A DNA stretch of 64,000 bases from DATJPR01 sp963752915 (GTDB lineage: Bacteria; Bacteroidota; Ignavibacteria; UBA10030; UBA6906). How positions within the stretch are numbered: the first letter of the stretch is position 1; each line of letters opens with the position of its first letter. Shown here one piece after another: positions 9,559 to 17,523 of this stretch. Both the position numbers and the translations under genes were made by a program. The stretch lies in NCBI GenBank assembly GCA_963752915.1, contig CAVVZZ010000011.1, forward strand, positions 744,001 through 808,000, written 5' to 3'. A model generated the notes under the pieces. The model was not told where the DNA came from. It saw only the letters and a list, made by a program, of their open reading frames with translations, and made no database searches.

Positions 9559-10410
9559 ATGAAAATGAAGACACAACTCTTCTTGTTTGCAGGATTGCTT
9601 TTCGCAGCGATGAATGCCTTCTCCCAAGATACAACGTTCTACGTATTCCTCTGTTTTGGACAGTCGAACATGGAGGGCTTCCCCGGGGTTGAGCCGCAGG
9701 ACACAACGGTGGATAGTCGTTTCCAGGTTCTGGCTGCGGTTGATTTTCCCACGATGGGCAGAAAAGAAGGGAATTGGTATCCTGCTGTCCCTCCACTGTG
9801 CAGGAGCACCACGGGTCTTTGTCCCGCCGACTATTTTGGCAGAACGTTGGTTGCCAATCTTCCGAAGACCATCAGGGTCGGCATTGTCAATGTCTCCGTT
9901 GCCGGGTGCAAAATTGAGCTCTTCGACAAAGCCAACTATGAGTCGTACGCTTCAACGGCGCCAACGTGGATGAAGCCCATCATCGAGGGCTACGGCGGAA
10001 ATCCGTATGCCCGTCTCGTAGAGATGGGCAGGCTGGCGCAGAAAGATGGTGTGATCAAGGGAATTTTGTTGCATCAGGGAGAGTCAAACCCGAACGACAA
10101 AGAGTGGCCGTCGAAGGTCAAAGCGATCTATGACAACCTTATCAAGGACCTGAATCTCAAGTCCAGAGAAGTGCCGCTGCTTGCCGGAGAGCTCGTCAAT
10201 GCCGATCAGAGCGGCGCGTGTGCGGCCATGAATACGGTCATTGACGAACTGCCGAAAACGATTCCCAACGCTCACGTCATATCTTCGAAGGGCTGCACAA
10301 GTCGTCCGGACCATCTGCATTTCAATGCGGCTGGGTACAGAGAGCTGGGGAAGCGCTACGGGTTGATGATGCTCTCGCTATTGGGGTATGCAGGCAATGG
10401 AGCACAGTAG
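9559..10410 (+). CDS. Secreted SASA/CE6-type carbohydrate esterase
   Basis: A signal peptide (MKMKTQLFLFAGLL to NAFSQ) leads into a SGNH-like esterase of the SASA (sialate O-acetylesterase)/CE6 acetyl-xylan esterase family. Block I is FLCFGQSNMEG, with the nucleophile Ser in GQSN. The middle block LLHQGESN is present, and the catalytic Asp and His lie in DHLHFNAAGYRELG near the C-terminus. At 283 residues it is a complete single domain. It probably removes acetyl groups from polysaccharide in the periplasm or outside the cell. The start at 9559 gives a clean signal peptide; there is no strong ribosome site. It is one of few plus-strand genes and converges on the gene ending at 10496. Confidence 0.8.
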   Translation: MKMKTQLFLFAGLLFAAMNAFSQDTTFYVFLCFGQSNMEGFPGVEPQDTTVDSRFQVLAAVDFPTMGRKEGNWYPAVPPLCRSTTGLCPADYFGRTLVANLPKTIRVGIVNVSVAGCKIELFDKANYESYASTAPTWMKPIIEGYGGNPYARLVEMGRLAQKDGVIKGILLHQGESNPNDKEWPSKVKAIYDNLIKDLNLKSREVPLLAGELVNADQSGACAAMNTVIDELPKTIPNAHVISSKGCTSRPDHLHFNAAGYRELGKRYGLMMLSLLGYAGNGAQ

Positions 10411-10416
10411 ATCTTC

Positions 10417-10476
10417 TTATCGGACCAAGAGCATCGACTTGGTAGTCGTGAAGCTGCCCGCAGTCAGGCGATAGTC
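10417..10476 (-). pseudogene. Second, orphan T9SS tail behind a complete one
   Basis: Past the stop of the Asp-box protein (10496) the minus strand reads YRLTAGSFTTTKSMLLVR and a stop. This is the final strand of a T9SS sorting domain with nothing in front of it. A TCCCGAC/GTCGGGA hairpin separates it from the complete domain. The same arrangement occurs at 12729-12790. Confidence 0.75.
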
Positions 10477-10564
10477 CCGACAAAGAACGTCGGGATTAGC
10501 GAAGCAGCAAGAGTTTCCTAGATTGGACGAACGTGCCTGCCTGCAATTGATAAAAGTAGACGCC
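10463..10564. repeat. 102-base identical repeat at the end of an Asp-box T9SS gene, copy 1
   Basis: This stretch is identical base for base to 12775-12876. It spans the last codons of the sorting domain, the stop, the hairpin TCCCGAC/GTCGGGA and the first bases of the orphan tail. Identity across the stop codon and non-coding bases points to recent gene conversion or duplication. Confidence 0.9.
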
Positions 10565-12592
10565 ACTCGCGAGATTCGAGCCGTCGAACTGGACTTCGTG
10601 GTAGCCGGCTTCGACCTCACCATCCACGAGAATTGCCATCTTTTGACCGAGAGTGTTGAAGACTGTTAACGTAACGCGAGATCGATTTGGGAGTACGTAG
10701 CGGATAGTGGTTGTTGGGTTAAACGGGTTCGGATAGTTCTGACTCAACTCATACTTCGCAGGGAGCCCTTCCTCCTTTTCGTCCAACGATGTGATCATCT
10801 CTGAAATACGTCTTCGAAATACCAGGCCGTCTTCCGTTCCGACAAAGAGATCTGTGCTTGTGAGCGCCAGAGAGTACACCCTCATCTCCGTCAACCCCGT
10901 ATTCACCTCATCCCAGATGGAGCCGTTGTTCGAGGAAGTGTACACGCCAGCCCCGTAGCATCCGACAAAGAGATGGGTATCGAGGAACTCAAATCCGTGG
11001 ACGTACACACTGCCGAGGTTGGAATCGATCCTGACCCAGCTCGATCCCATGTTGCTGGAGTGAAACGTGCCGCCTACTGTGCCGGCAAAAAGATCGCCGC
11101 CCCTCAACCCGAGTGAGAGGACACGAACAGAGCCCATGCCAACGGTGTCAAGAGCCCAACTCGCGCCGCTGTTCGTGGAGACGAAGACGCCACCACCACT
11201 CGCTCCGGCAAGAATCGTCGATCCGGAGATGGCCACCGATCCGAAGGACGAGGGGGGCAGGCCGGTCTGACTCCAGCTCATACTGCCATTTGTCGAAACA
11301 AAAACACCCCCGCTTGTACCCGCAATGACAGTTTGTCCGGAGGCGGAAAGGGATGTGATAGTGGTGTTCGTCACACCGCTGTCCCTTTCCACCCAGCTTC
11401 CCCCACTATTGGTTGAAAGGTAGACACCGCCGCTGGTTCCTGCAAAAATATCCATGCCGGACACAGCGATGGCTTCGACGTTGGTCGAGGTCAAGCCTTG
11501 ATTCATCGCAGTCCAGGATGTACCATTGTCGTTGGAAAGAAAGACCCCTCCGACCTCAGTTCCCGCAAAGATTCTTGAACCACCCGACCCATTGGAAGTG
11601 GCGGCAAGGGCAAGGACATAATTGTACCTCAGACCGGTGTTGACGGCCGTCCAGCTGGAACCGTAATTCGATGACACGAACACGCCCCCGGCAAAAGTCC
11701 CGGCAAAGACACTCATACCGCCGCTGCCATTGGGAACAAAGCATAGTGCTTGGACTCTCTTATCCGTCAGTCCATTGCTCACAGCCGTCCAGGACGAGCC
11801 ATCATTGGTCGATGCAAAAACGCCGTCATTGGTTCCGACAAGGATATGCGTGTCTGATACAGCGAATGCATTTATGCTCGACTGGGTAAGCCCGCTGTCA
11901 ACGGGCGACCAGCTCGAGCCGTTATTGGTAGACAAGGAGATGCCGCCCGAAGTCCCTGCAAATACCTTGGCGCCGGAGACCGCAAGCACAGTGGTATAGG
12001 GAGAAGCCAGGCCGTTGTTGACAGCTCTCCAGCTTGCTCCGCTATTGGTGGACAGATAGACACCTGCGGATGTCCCGGCAAAGAGATCGCTTCCTGTGTA
12101 CACACAGGAAAAGACGTCGGCAGTCCCCATTCCCACAGTGTCGATGGCCCAACTCACCCCATTATTCGTGGACAAGAATGTGCCGCCGGTGGTGCCAGCG
12201 ATAACGTTTGTGCCACCTTGGCCATTCGAAAACGCCATCAAAGAAAAAACATAGGTGTCAGTTAACCCGCTATCTCTATTGGTCCAGGCGAAGCCGTTGT
12301 CTGTTGATACGTAGATCCCCCCGCCCGGCATCCCCGCAAAAACATTCGCTCCATCAACGGCGAATCCGTACACAGTAGAACGTGGCAGACTGGTCTGGAC
12401 CCAGTTGGCGCCATTATTCGTTGAGAGAAAAACGCCATTGAATGTCGCTGCATAGAGATTCGTTCCACTATTGGCAAGGACATAGACATCGCTTCCATAA
12501 GGGCCATTTGTTTGTACCCATTGAGCGACCAGCTCATCGGAGACGATCATTACGACAATGCACACAATGGTGAATCGGACGATCGTGTTCAT
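10496..12592 (-). CDS. T9SS-exported Asp-box (BNR) beta-propeller-like protein, array member 1
   Basis: The 698-residue protein has a signal peptide (MNTIVRFTIVCIVV to ELVAQ) and then about 13 repeats with Asp-box motifs such as STNNGANW, STDNGFAW and STNSGASW. These are usual for sialidase-type or photosystem-assembly-type propellers, often without catalysis. The C-terminal 85 residues form a T9SS domain (LSQNYPNPFNPTTTIRY to QSRKLLLLR). ATG 12592 is chosen because AGGAAAGG precedes it. It is the last of four similar genes in tandem (up to 19600) and probably arose by duplication. A surface adhesion or binding role is inferred. No catalytic residues were recognised. Confidence 0.8.
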   Translation of the reverse strand: MNTIVRFTIVCIVVMIVSDELVAQWVQTNGPYGSDVYVLANSGTNLYAATFNGVFLSTNNGANWVQTSLPRSTVYGFAVDGANVFAGMPGGGIYVSTDNGFAWTNRDSGLTDTYVFSLMAFSNGQGGTNVIAGTTGGTFLSTNNGVSWAIDTVGMGTADVFSCVYTGSDLFAGTSAGVYLSTNSGASWRAVNNGLASPYTTVLAVSGAKVFAGTSGGISLSTNNGSSWSPVDSGLTQSSINAFAVSDTHILVGTNDGVFASTNDGSSWTAVSNGLTDKRVQALCFVPNGSGGMSVFAGTFAGGVFVSSNYGSSWTAVNTGLRYNYVLALAATSNGSGGSRIFAGTEVGGVFLSNDNGTSWTAMNQGLTSTNVEAIAVSGMDIFAGTSGGVYLSTNSGGSWVERDSGVTNTTITSLSASGQTVIAGTSGGVFVSTNGSMSWSQTGLPPSSFGSVAISGSTILAGASGGGVFVSTNSGASWALDTVGMGSVRVLSLGLRGGDLFAGTVGGTFHSSNMGSSWVRIDSNLGSVYVHGFEFLDTHLFVGCYGAGVYTSSNNGSIWDEVNTGLTEMRVYSLALTSTDLFVGTEDGLVFRRRISEMITSLDEKEEGLPAKYELSQNYPNPFNPTTTIRYVLPNRSRVTLTVFNTLGQKMAILVDGEVEAGYHEVQFDGSNLASGVYFYQLQAGTFVQSRKLLLLR

Positions 12593-12728
12593 AAAACTTG
12601 CGCCTTTCCTGGTTTCATCGGATTTCATGCAGCATGAGAAATGCAAATCCTTCGACATCATGATTACTCGAGGAGGCCTCCACAGTGTTTCCATCGGCCC
12701 CGAATGGTATTGATTTGGGATCCCACTT

Positions 12729-12790
12729 TTAGCGCACGAGCAATAATTTCTTCGTCGCCACGAACGAGTCGGCTGTCAGGCGATAGTCCC
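12729..12790 (-). pseudogene. Orphan T9SS tail behind array member 2
   Basis: The minus strand reads DYRLTADSFVATKKLLLVR and a stop just past the complete gene ending at 12808. This is the same double-tail layout as at 10417-10476, with a different sequence in the tail itself but an identical junction. Confidence 0.75.
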
Positions 12791-12876
12791 GACAAAGAAC
12801 GTCGGGATTAGCGAAGCAGCAAGAGTTTCCTAGATTGGACGAACGTGCCTGCCTGCAATTGATAAAAGTAGACGCC
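12775..12876. repeat. 102-base identical repeat, copy 2
   Basis: Identical to 10463-10564. Identity ends inside the sorting-domain coding region, where the two genes diverge one base after GACGCC. Confidence 0.9.
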
Positions 12877-14946
12877 GCTCGCGAGATTGCGGGCGTCGAA
12901 TTGGACGGAGTGAAAGCCCGCCTCGATGTCGCCGTTCACAAGCTCCGCGACCTTCTGGCCGAGGGTGTTGTAGACGGTCAGGAGAATGTGCGAGCGATGA
13001 GGGAGACCGTAGCGAATCATAGTCGTCGGGTTGAAGGGGTTCGGGTAGTTCCCAAAAAGAATGGCTGCGGTCGGCGTGTTGCTCCTGCCCGGTGGGATGG
13101 ATGTAATCGCAGAGAGAGGGATTCGCCAGACACCACCCGTGCGGAGTTGGGAAATTCCATCGGATGCTCCCGAGACAAGAAGTTGGGTGGCCGACACGGC
13201 AAGTGCCGTTCCCGCCAGTCCACTGTCAAGCCGCGCCCAGTTCTCCCCGCGGTCCTTCGACAAATAGACGCCCGTCCCCCCGGCGAAAAGTCTGCTCCCT
13301 GAAGCAAGCAGCGCAAAGAACAAGTTGCTGCCGAGGCCGTTGTTGAGCTGTGTCCAGCTGCCGCCATAATCTGTTGAACGATACACTCCCCCTCCGTTTG
13401 TCGCTGCGAACAGCGTATCGCCGACCGTTGCAAATGCCGATGGGCCGGGATACGGCAAGCCGACACCCAAATGGGCCCACGAGTCGCCGCCGTCAGAAGA
13501 ACGATACACCCCGTTTTCGCCCCCAGCAAACACGTATGACCCGATGATCGCCAGCGCAAAGATATACTCGCCCCCTTGGTCAGTGTGAACGAGCTGCCAG
13601 GTTTCGGCGTTATCCGTGGAGCGGAAGACTTTGTCCAGGTATGCCCCTGCGTAGAGTGTCGACCCCATCACGATCAGCGAATAATTCGTCGAATCACTTA
13701 AACCAGTGCTGCTCCGAACCCACGACGTTCCGTCGTCAGTTGAGCGATAGATCCCTCTGGTGCATGAAGCGAAGACACTCGTGCTGTTCGCGGCGAGCAG
13801 ACCAATTCCCGCGCTCGGCAATCCGTTGTTGGCATTCTCCCAATGATCACCGTTGTCGGTGGACCGGAAGAGGCCGGAACCTGCTGTTCCCGCGAAGACA
13901 GTCTCGTTTCCCTCCCCGGAGGCTCGGACTGCCAGGGATTGGACGAGAGCGTAGGGTGTACCCGCACGGACGATTTCCCAAGTCTCGCCCTCATTCGTCG
14001 AGCGAAAGATGCCCGCCGATGTTCCGACAACAACCGCTCCATCGATGACTCTGATCGCAGAGATGGAAGTGTTGCTCATGCCCGAATTCGGGCTTGCACC
14101 TCTCTGTTCCCAAGATGCTCCGAGGGTCCGCGACCGATAGACGCTCCCCTTTTCGGTCCCTGCGAAGAGGATCACTCCGCCCACGCTATCGCTGCAAAAC
14201 GCCAGGGCGCTCACCACGGAGTCTGAGAGTCCGATGTTGGAGCTTTCCCAGTGTTGACCATCATCGGTCGAACGAAAGACCCCGCCTGTTCCTCCGGCAA
14301 GGACGCACGACGAGTCGCCGTGGGTGGGAAGCGCAACCAGAGAACGGATGTCCCCGCCTTGGACGGAGCACGAACGCCACGTCCTACCGTGGTCCGCTGA
14401 AACCAGGATTCCGGTGGTATTCATTTCAGGTCCTCCGGCTCCGGCAAAGAAGAGTGAGTCATTGAAGGGAGACACCTCGTCGATCATCGTGTTGAATGTC
14501 ATTCCTGGAGCGACAAGCTCCCACGTCTTGCCGAGATCGGTCGATCGAAAGGTTCCGGGATCAGGGAGCATGAGCATCGTCCCCATCACAGAAGCGAAGA
14601 GGATATTCTGCATCGCCGCGATCGCGGTGACGTGCCCGTTCGGGAGTCCGGCATTTACACCCGCCCAACTGCGTCCACCATCAGAGGATGCACTCACTCC
14701 GCCTCTTCCGACGAAAAGCTCGCCGGAGGCAACCGCCAGTGATCCGCCGGTTGACGTGTTCATGATCGTCCAGCTCGCGCCCGCGTCTGTCGACCGGAGT
14801 ATCCCGAGCACGGCGCTGGCATACAGCGTATCACCGCCGCTCGTGAGGTCAATGATGTTGCAGCCTCGGGGTCCGTCGGTTTGGACCCACTGTGCGAATG
14901 CGGACTGATGGAACACGAGAGCCAGAACGACGATTGCATTGCGCAT
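12808..14946 (-). CDS. T9SS-exported Asp-box protein, array member 2
   Basis: This 712-residue paralogue of its neighbours has a signal peptide (MRNAIVVLALVFHQSAFAQ) and about 13 Asp-box repeats (STDAGASW, SSDGGRSW, STDDGQHW, STNEGETW and others). Its sorting domain runs from FGNYPNPFNPTTMIRY to QSRKLLLLR. The ATG at 14946 has AAGGAG nine to ten bases upstream. The next gene upstream ends at 14984, only 37 bases away, so the two are probably co-transcribed. The mature N-terminus WVQTDGPRG matches WVQTNGP in the neighbours, supporting common descent. The function beyond export and display on the surface is unknown. Confidence 0.8.
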   Translation of the reverse strand: MRNAIVVLALVFHQSAFAQWVQTDGPRGCNIIDLTSGGDTLYASAVLGILRSTDAGASWTIMNTSTGGSLAVASGELFVGRGGVSASSDGGRSWAGVNAGLPNGHVTAIAAMQNILFASVMGTMLMLPDPGTFRSTDLGKTWELVAPGMTFNTMIDEVSPFNDSLFFAGAGGPEMNTTGILVSADHGRTWRSCSVQGGDIRSLVALPTHGDSSCVLAGGTGGVFRSTDDGQHWESSNIGLSDSVVSALAFCSDSVGGVILFAGTEKGSVYRSRTLGASWEQRGASPNSGMSNTSISAIRVIDGAVVVGTSAGIFRSTNEGETWEIVRAGTPYALVQSLAVRASGEGNETVFAGTAGSGLFRSTDNGDHWENANNGLPSAGIGLLAANSTSVFASCTRGIYRSTDDGTSWVRSSTGLSDSTNYSLIVMGSTLYAGAYLDKVFRSTDNAETWQLVHTDQGGEYIFALAIIGSYVFAGGENGVYRSSDGGDSWAHLGVGLPYPGPSAFATVGDTLFAATNGGGVYRSTDYGGSWTQLNNGLGSNLFFALLASGSRLFAGGTGVYLSKDRGENWARLDSGLAGTALAVSATQLLVSGASDGISQLRTGGVWRIPLSAITSIPPGRSNTPTAAILFGNYPNPFNPTTMIRYGLPHRSHILLTVYNTLGQKVAELVNGDIEAGFHSVQFDARNLASGVYFYQLQAGTFVQSRKLLLLR

Positions 14947-14983
14947 GACGTTGACTCCTTTGTCTCCTCCCTCCAATGGAGGA

Positions 14984-17155
14984 CTATCGAACGAGCATCA
15001 TCATGCGAACGGCGGAATACGTGCCTGCGGTAAGTCGGCAAAAATACACACCGCTGGCCAGGTGCGTTCCATCAAAAGTAAACGTGTATTCCCCCGCAGG
15101 ATATCTGCCGTTCGCCAGAATAGCCACTTCTCTGCCCAACACATCATACACCGCAAGCCGCACTTTACTGTCTACTGTCCACTGTTCACTGATAACTGTT
15201 GTTGGCCCCTCGGCTCCGCTGCGAAACGCTCCGCTCGGGGCGACGACTCCTCCCACGACGAACTGAATAGTCGTCGTCGGATTGAACGGGTTCGGGTAGT
15301 TCTGCTCGAGGGTGAACGTCGAGCCCATTCCCTTCGCTCTCCCCGTCGAGGTCACGAGTTCCGACAATGGACGTTTCCACACGCCACCGGCGTTGTACCC
15401 ATAGACGGGTATGCCTGTCCCGGCGAAGACGTTGGTCCCCATGACGGCGAGAGTATTGACTCCCGGGCAACCCAGGCCATCGTTCACCCCTTCCCATTCG
15501 TTGCCGAGGGTGGTGGATCGGTAGACTCCGCAATCCGTTCCCACGAACAAATCCTCGCCGACGGGGACCAGATCGTACATATATGCTTCGGGCAACCCGG
15601 TACCTTTCTCCATCCATGTGACGCCGTTGTCCTGAGAGTACGCGATCTGAGGACTGAAACCGCACGCGAGCAGATCCGTACCGGCCACAAGGAAATCTCT
15701 GGCATTGAACCAAAAATCCGACGCAGTCCAATGTGCGCCCCCGTCAGGTGAATGGACGATTCCCTGGTCAGTGGCCGCAACGAGATTTATGTCGCTGAGG
15801 GCGAGCGCATACACAGATCCATGATTCCAAGTCGTGTCGGTCGGAAACCATGTTTTCCCATCGTCGGTCGAGCGGAAAACTCCATTTTCGGTCCCGGCGA
15901 AGATCTGATTCTCGATTGCGGCGAGGCACCCGACCGTATTGCTCCTCATCCCCCGAACCGTCATCCCGGCGTCAGGCCTGGACCAATGCGCTCCATCGTC
16001 TGTCGAACGAAACACTCCGCCATTGAAGGTCCCGGCAATGAGCGCGGAATCCGTCGCGAGGAGGCGATAGACATATGCATTGGTCAATCCGGAGTCGATA
16101 GACGACCATGTTGTCCCGTCGTCGGGTGAACGAAAGACCCCGCCGCCGAAGACTCCGGCGAAGAGGTTCTTCCCATGGACGCAGAGCGCGCTAATGGTAG
16201 TGTTGACGATCCCCGTATTCACCCCTTCCCACGTATTGGCTCCTTCTGTCAGACGGAATATGCCAGCGCCATCTGTCCCGGCATATATGGTGGAAACTAT
16301 AAAACCAAGACAGAAGACCTCAGGATTCTTCAACCCGGAGTTCCAGGGGAACCAGCGTGACCCGGTGTTGGTCGAGTGATACATCCCGCTGTCGGTAACG
16401 GCGAATACCGAAGAACCATGAACTGCAATTGGGCCGGTCGGAGCACCGTAGAGCCTCCGATCGGCAGCCGTCCACCGCGTACTGTCGCAGGGCATGCAAT
16501 AGACTCTGCCGTTGCAGCTGACAAAAACGGAGCTATCGTCGGCCGCAAGAGACGCCACGACAAAGAAGGAACCGGGTAAACCGAGGTTCACGGTGACCCA
16601 GGTCCGGCCTTGATCCGTCGATCGAAAGACTCCACCATCTCCCGTCCCGACAAACATCATTCTGTCGTTGGCCGCCAAACAGGTCAAATACGAAGTAGTC
16701 AATCCCGAATCCGGGACCGTCCACGTTGAAGCATTGTTGGTTGACCGAAAGACAATCCCCGTTCGCGTTGCGGCGAGAAGGGTGATCCCGGATGCAACGA
16801 GGTAGTCAATGGGGATGCCGGCCAGACCGCTCTGCACCCACTGGTTCCCGTTATTCGTCGACCTGTATATCCCGCTGATATCGCCTGCCGCAAAGAGCAT
16901 CGTGTCGCGAACCGCGAGAGCGTAAACCGTCGGGTTATCAAGTCCGTTTTTCGCTGCAGACCAGCTCATCCCTTCGTTCGTCGAACGAAAAACGCCGGCG
17001 CCATCGGTTCCGACAAAAAGGGTTTTACTGTTGGCCCCCAGAGCTGTGATCCGCCCCCCAAACGGTCCATTGGTCTGCACCCACTGCGAGCGTGACAGGT
17101 GAGGAGCAAGACAGAACTGCACGACAGCGAAAAGGACTGTACCAACCGCCCGCAT
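14984..17155 (-). CDS. T9SS-exported Asp-box protein, array member 3, with an insert in its sorting domain
   Basis: The 723-residue protein starts at ATG 17155 with AGGAGAG upstream and a signal peptide ending HLSRSQ. About 14 Asp-box repeats follow (STNEGMSW, STNNGNQW, STDQGRTW, SPDDGTTW). The sorting domain begins LEQNYPNPFNPTTTIQF, but about 30 extra residues rich in Gly, Ser and Thr (coded by about 15164-15258) come before VRLAVYDVLGREVA. The domain then continues normally to a slightly unusual end, SAVRMMMLVR. The insert keeps the frame, so export may still work. Array position and the WVQTNGP start link it to its two downstream neighbours. Confidence 0.8.
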   Translation of the reverse strand: MRAVGTVLFAVVQFCLAPHLSRSQWVQTNGPFGGRITALGANSKTLFVGTDGAGVFRSTNEGMSWSAAKNGLDNPTVYALAVRDTMLFAAGDISGIYRSTNNGNQWVQSGLAGIPIDYLVASGITLLAATRTGIVFRSTNNASTWTVPDSGLTTSYLTCLAANDRMMFVGTGDGGVFRSTDQGRTWVTVNLGLPGSFFVVASLAADDSSVFVSCNGRVYCMPCDSTRWTAADRRLYGAPTGPIAVHGSSVFAVTDSGMYHSTNTGSRWFPWNSGLKNPEVFCLGFIVSTIYAGTDGAGIFRLTEGANTWEGVNTGIVNTTISALCVHGKNLFAGVFGGGVFRSPDDGTTWSSIDSGLTNAYVYRLLATDSALIAGTFNGGVFRSTDDGAHWSRPDAGMTVRGMRSNTVGCLAAIENQIFAGTENGVFRSTDDGKTWFPTDTTWNHGSVYALALSDINLVAATDQGIVHSPDGGAHWTASDFWFNARDFLVAGTDLLACGFSPQIAYSQDNGVTWMEKGTGLPEAYMYDLVPVGEDLFVGTDCGVYRSTTLGNEWEGVNDGLGCPGVNTLAVMGTNVFAGTGIPVYGYNAGGVWKRPLSELVTSTGRAKGMGSTFTLEQNYPNPFNPTTTIQFVVGGVVAPSGAFRSGAEGPTTVISEQWTVDSKVRLAVYDVLGREVAILANGRYPAGEYTFTFDGTHLASGVYFCRLTAGTYSAVRMMMLVR
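15164..15258. repeat. ACTG-rich insert within a T9SS domain
   Basis: The insert contains five ACTG units in about 35 bases (15166-15200) followed by a GC-rich half with CGCTCCGCT. A related ACTG-rich stretch sits at the matching place of the sorting domain of the small T9SS protein at 33738-33770. It looks like a short repeat tolerated in a loop between two beta strands. Confidence 0.6.
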
Positions 17156-17230
17156 GAACTCTCCTGCAGATTAGATTCGTTTCAACGGCATTGGCGTGGT
17201 GACGGCGCCAGCACGTGGCTGAAAAACCAA

Positions 17231-17268
17231 AGAAGCCCATCCATCGATACTCTGACGAATGGGCTTCT
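17231..17268. terminator. Hairpin element, copy 2 (AGAAGCCCAT / ATGGGCTTCT)
   Basis: A perfect 10-base inverted repeat with a loop holding ATACTCTGAC, followed by CAATGAGC, nearly repeats the element at 8067-8101. It lies downstream of the YCF48-like gene ending at 17524 and before the next gene starts at 17155, a reasonable place for a terminator. Confidence 0.55.
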
Positions 17269-17523
17269 CAATGAGCGGGGAAATCCTACGACAAGTTACT
17301 CATTGCTTCGAAGGGTGTCAACATCCGTGAGGGACAAGTGCGCAGCTAGTATTGAGAGAAGGCGCGGAAGTCCCAGCGTTGCTTAGCCAAAGGCCAGTCT
17401 TCTGTGCATCCACTTATTGCCCGCACCCCCCGCTAGTACAATGGAGCTGTTGAATATTTACCACAGACATATTAGGGGAACATAACAACGCAAGAAATCG
17501 ACACACAATATTTCCTTCCTGCA

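Noticed and set aside
14939..15751. Plus-strand open frame of 270 codons
   Set aside because: Antisense to array member 3; no domain or ribosome site.
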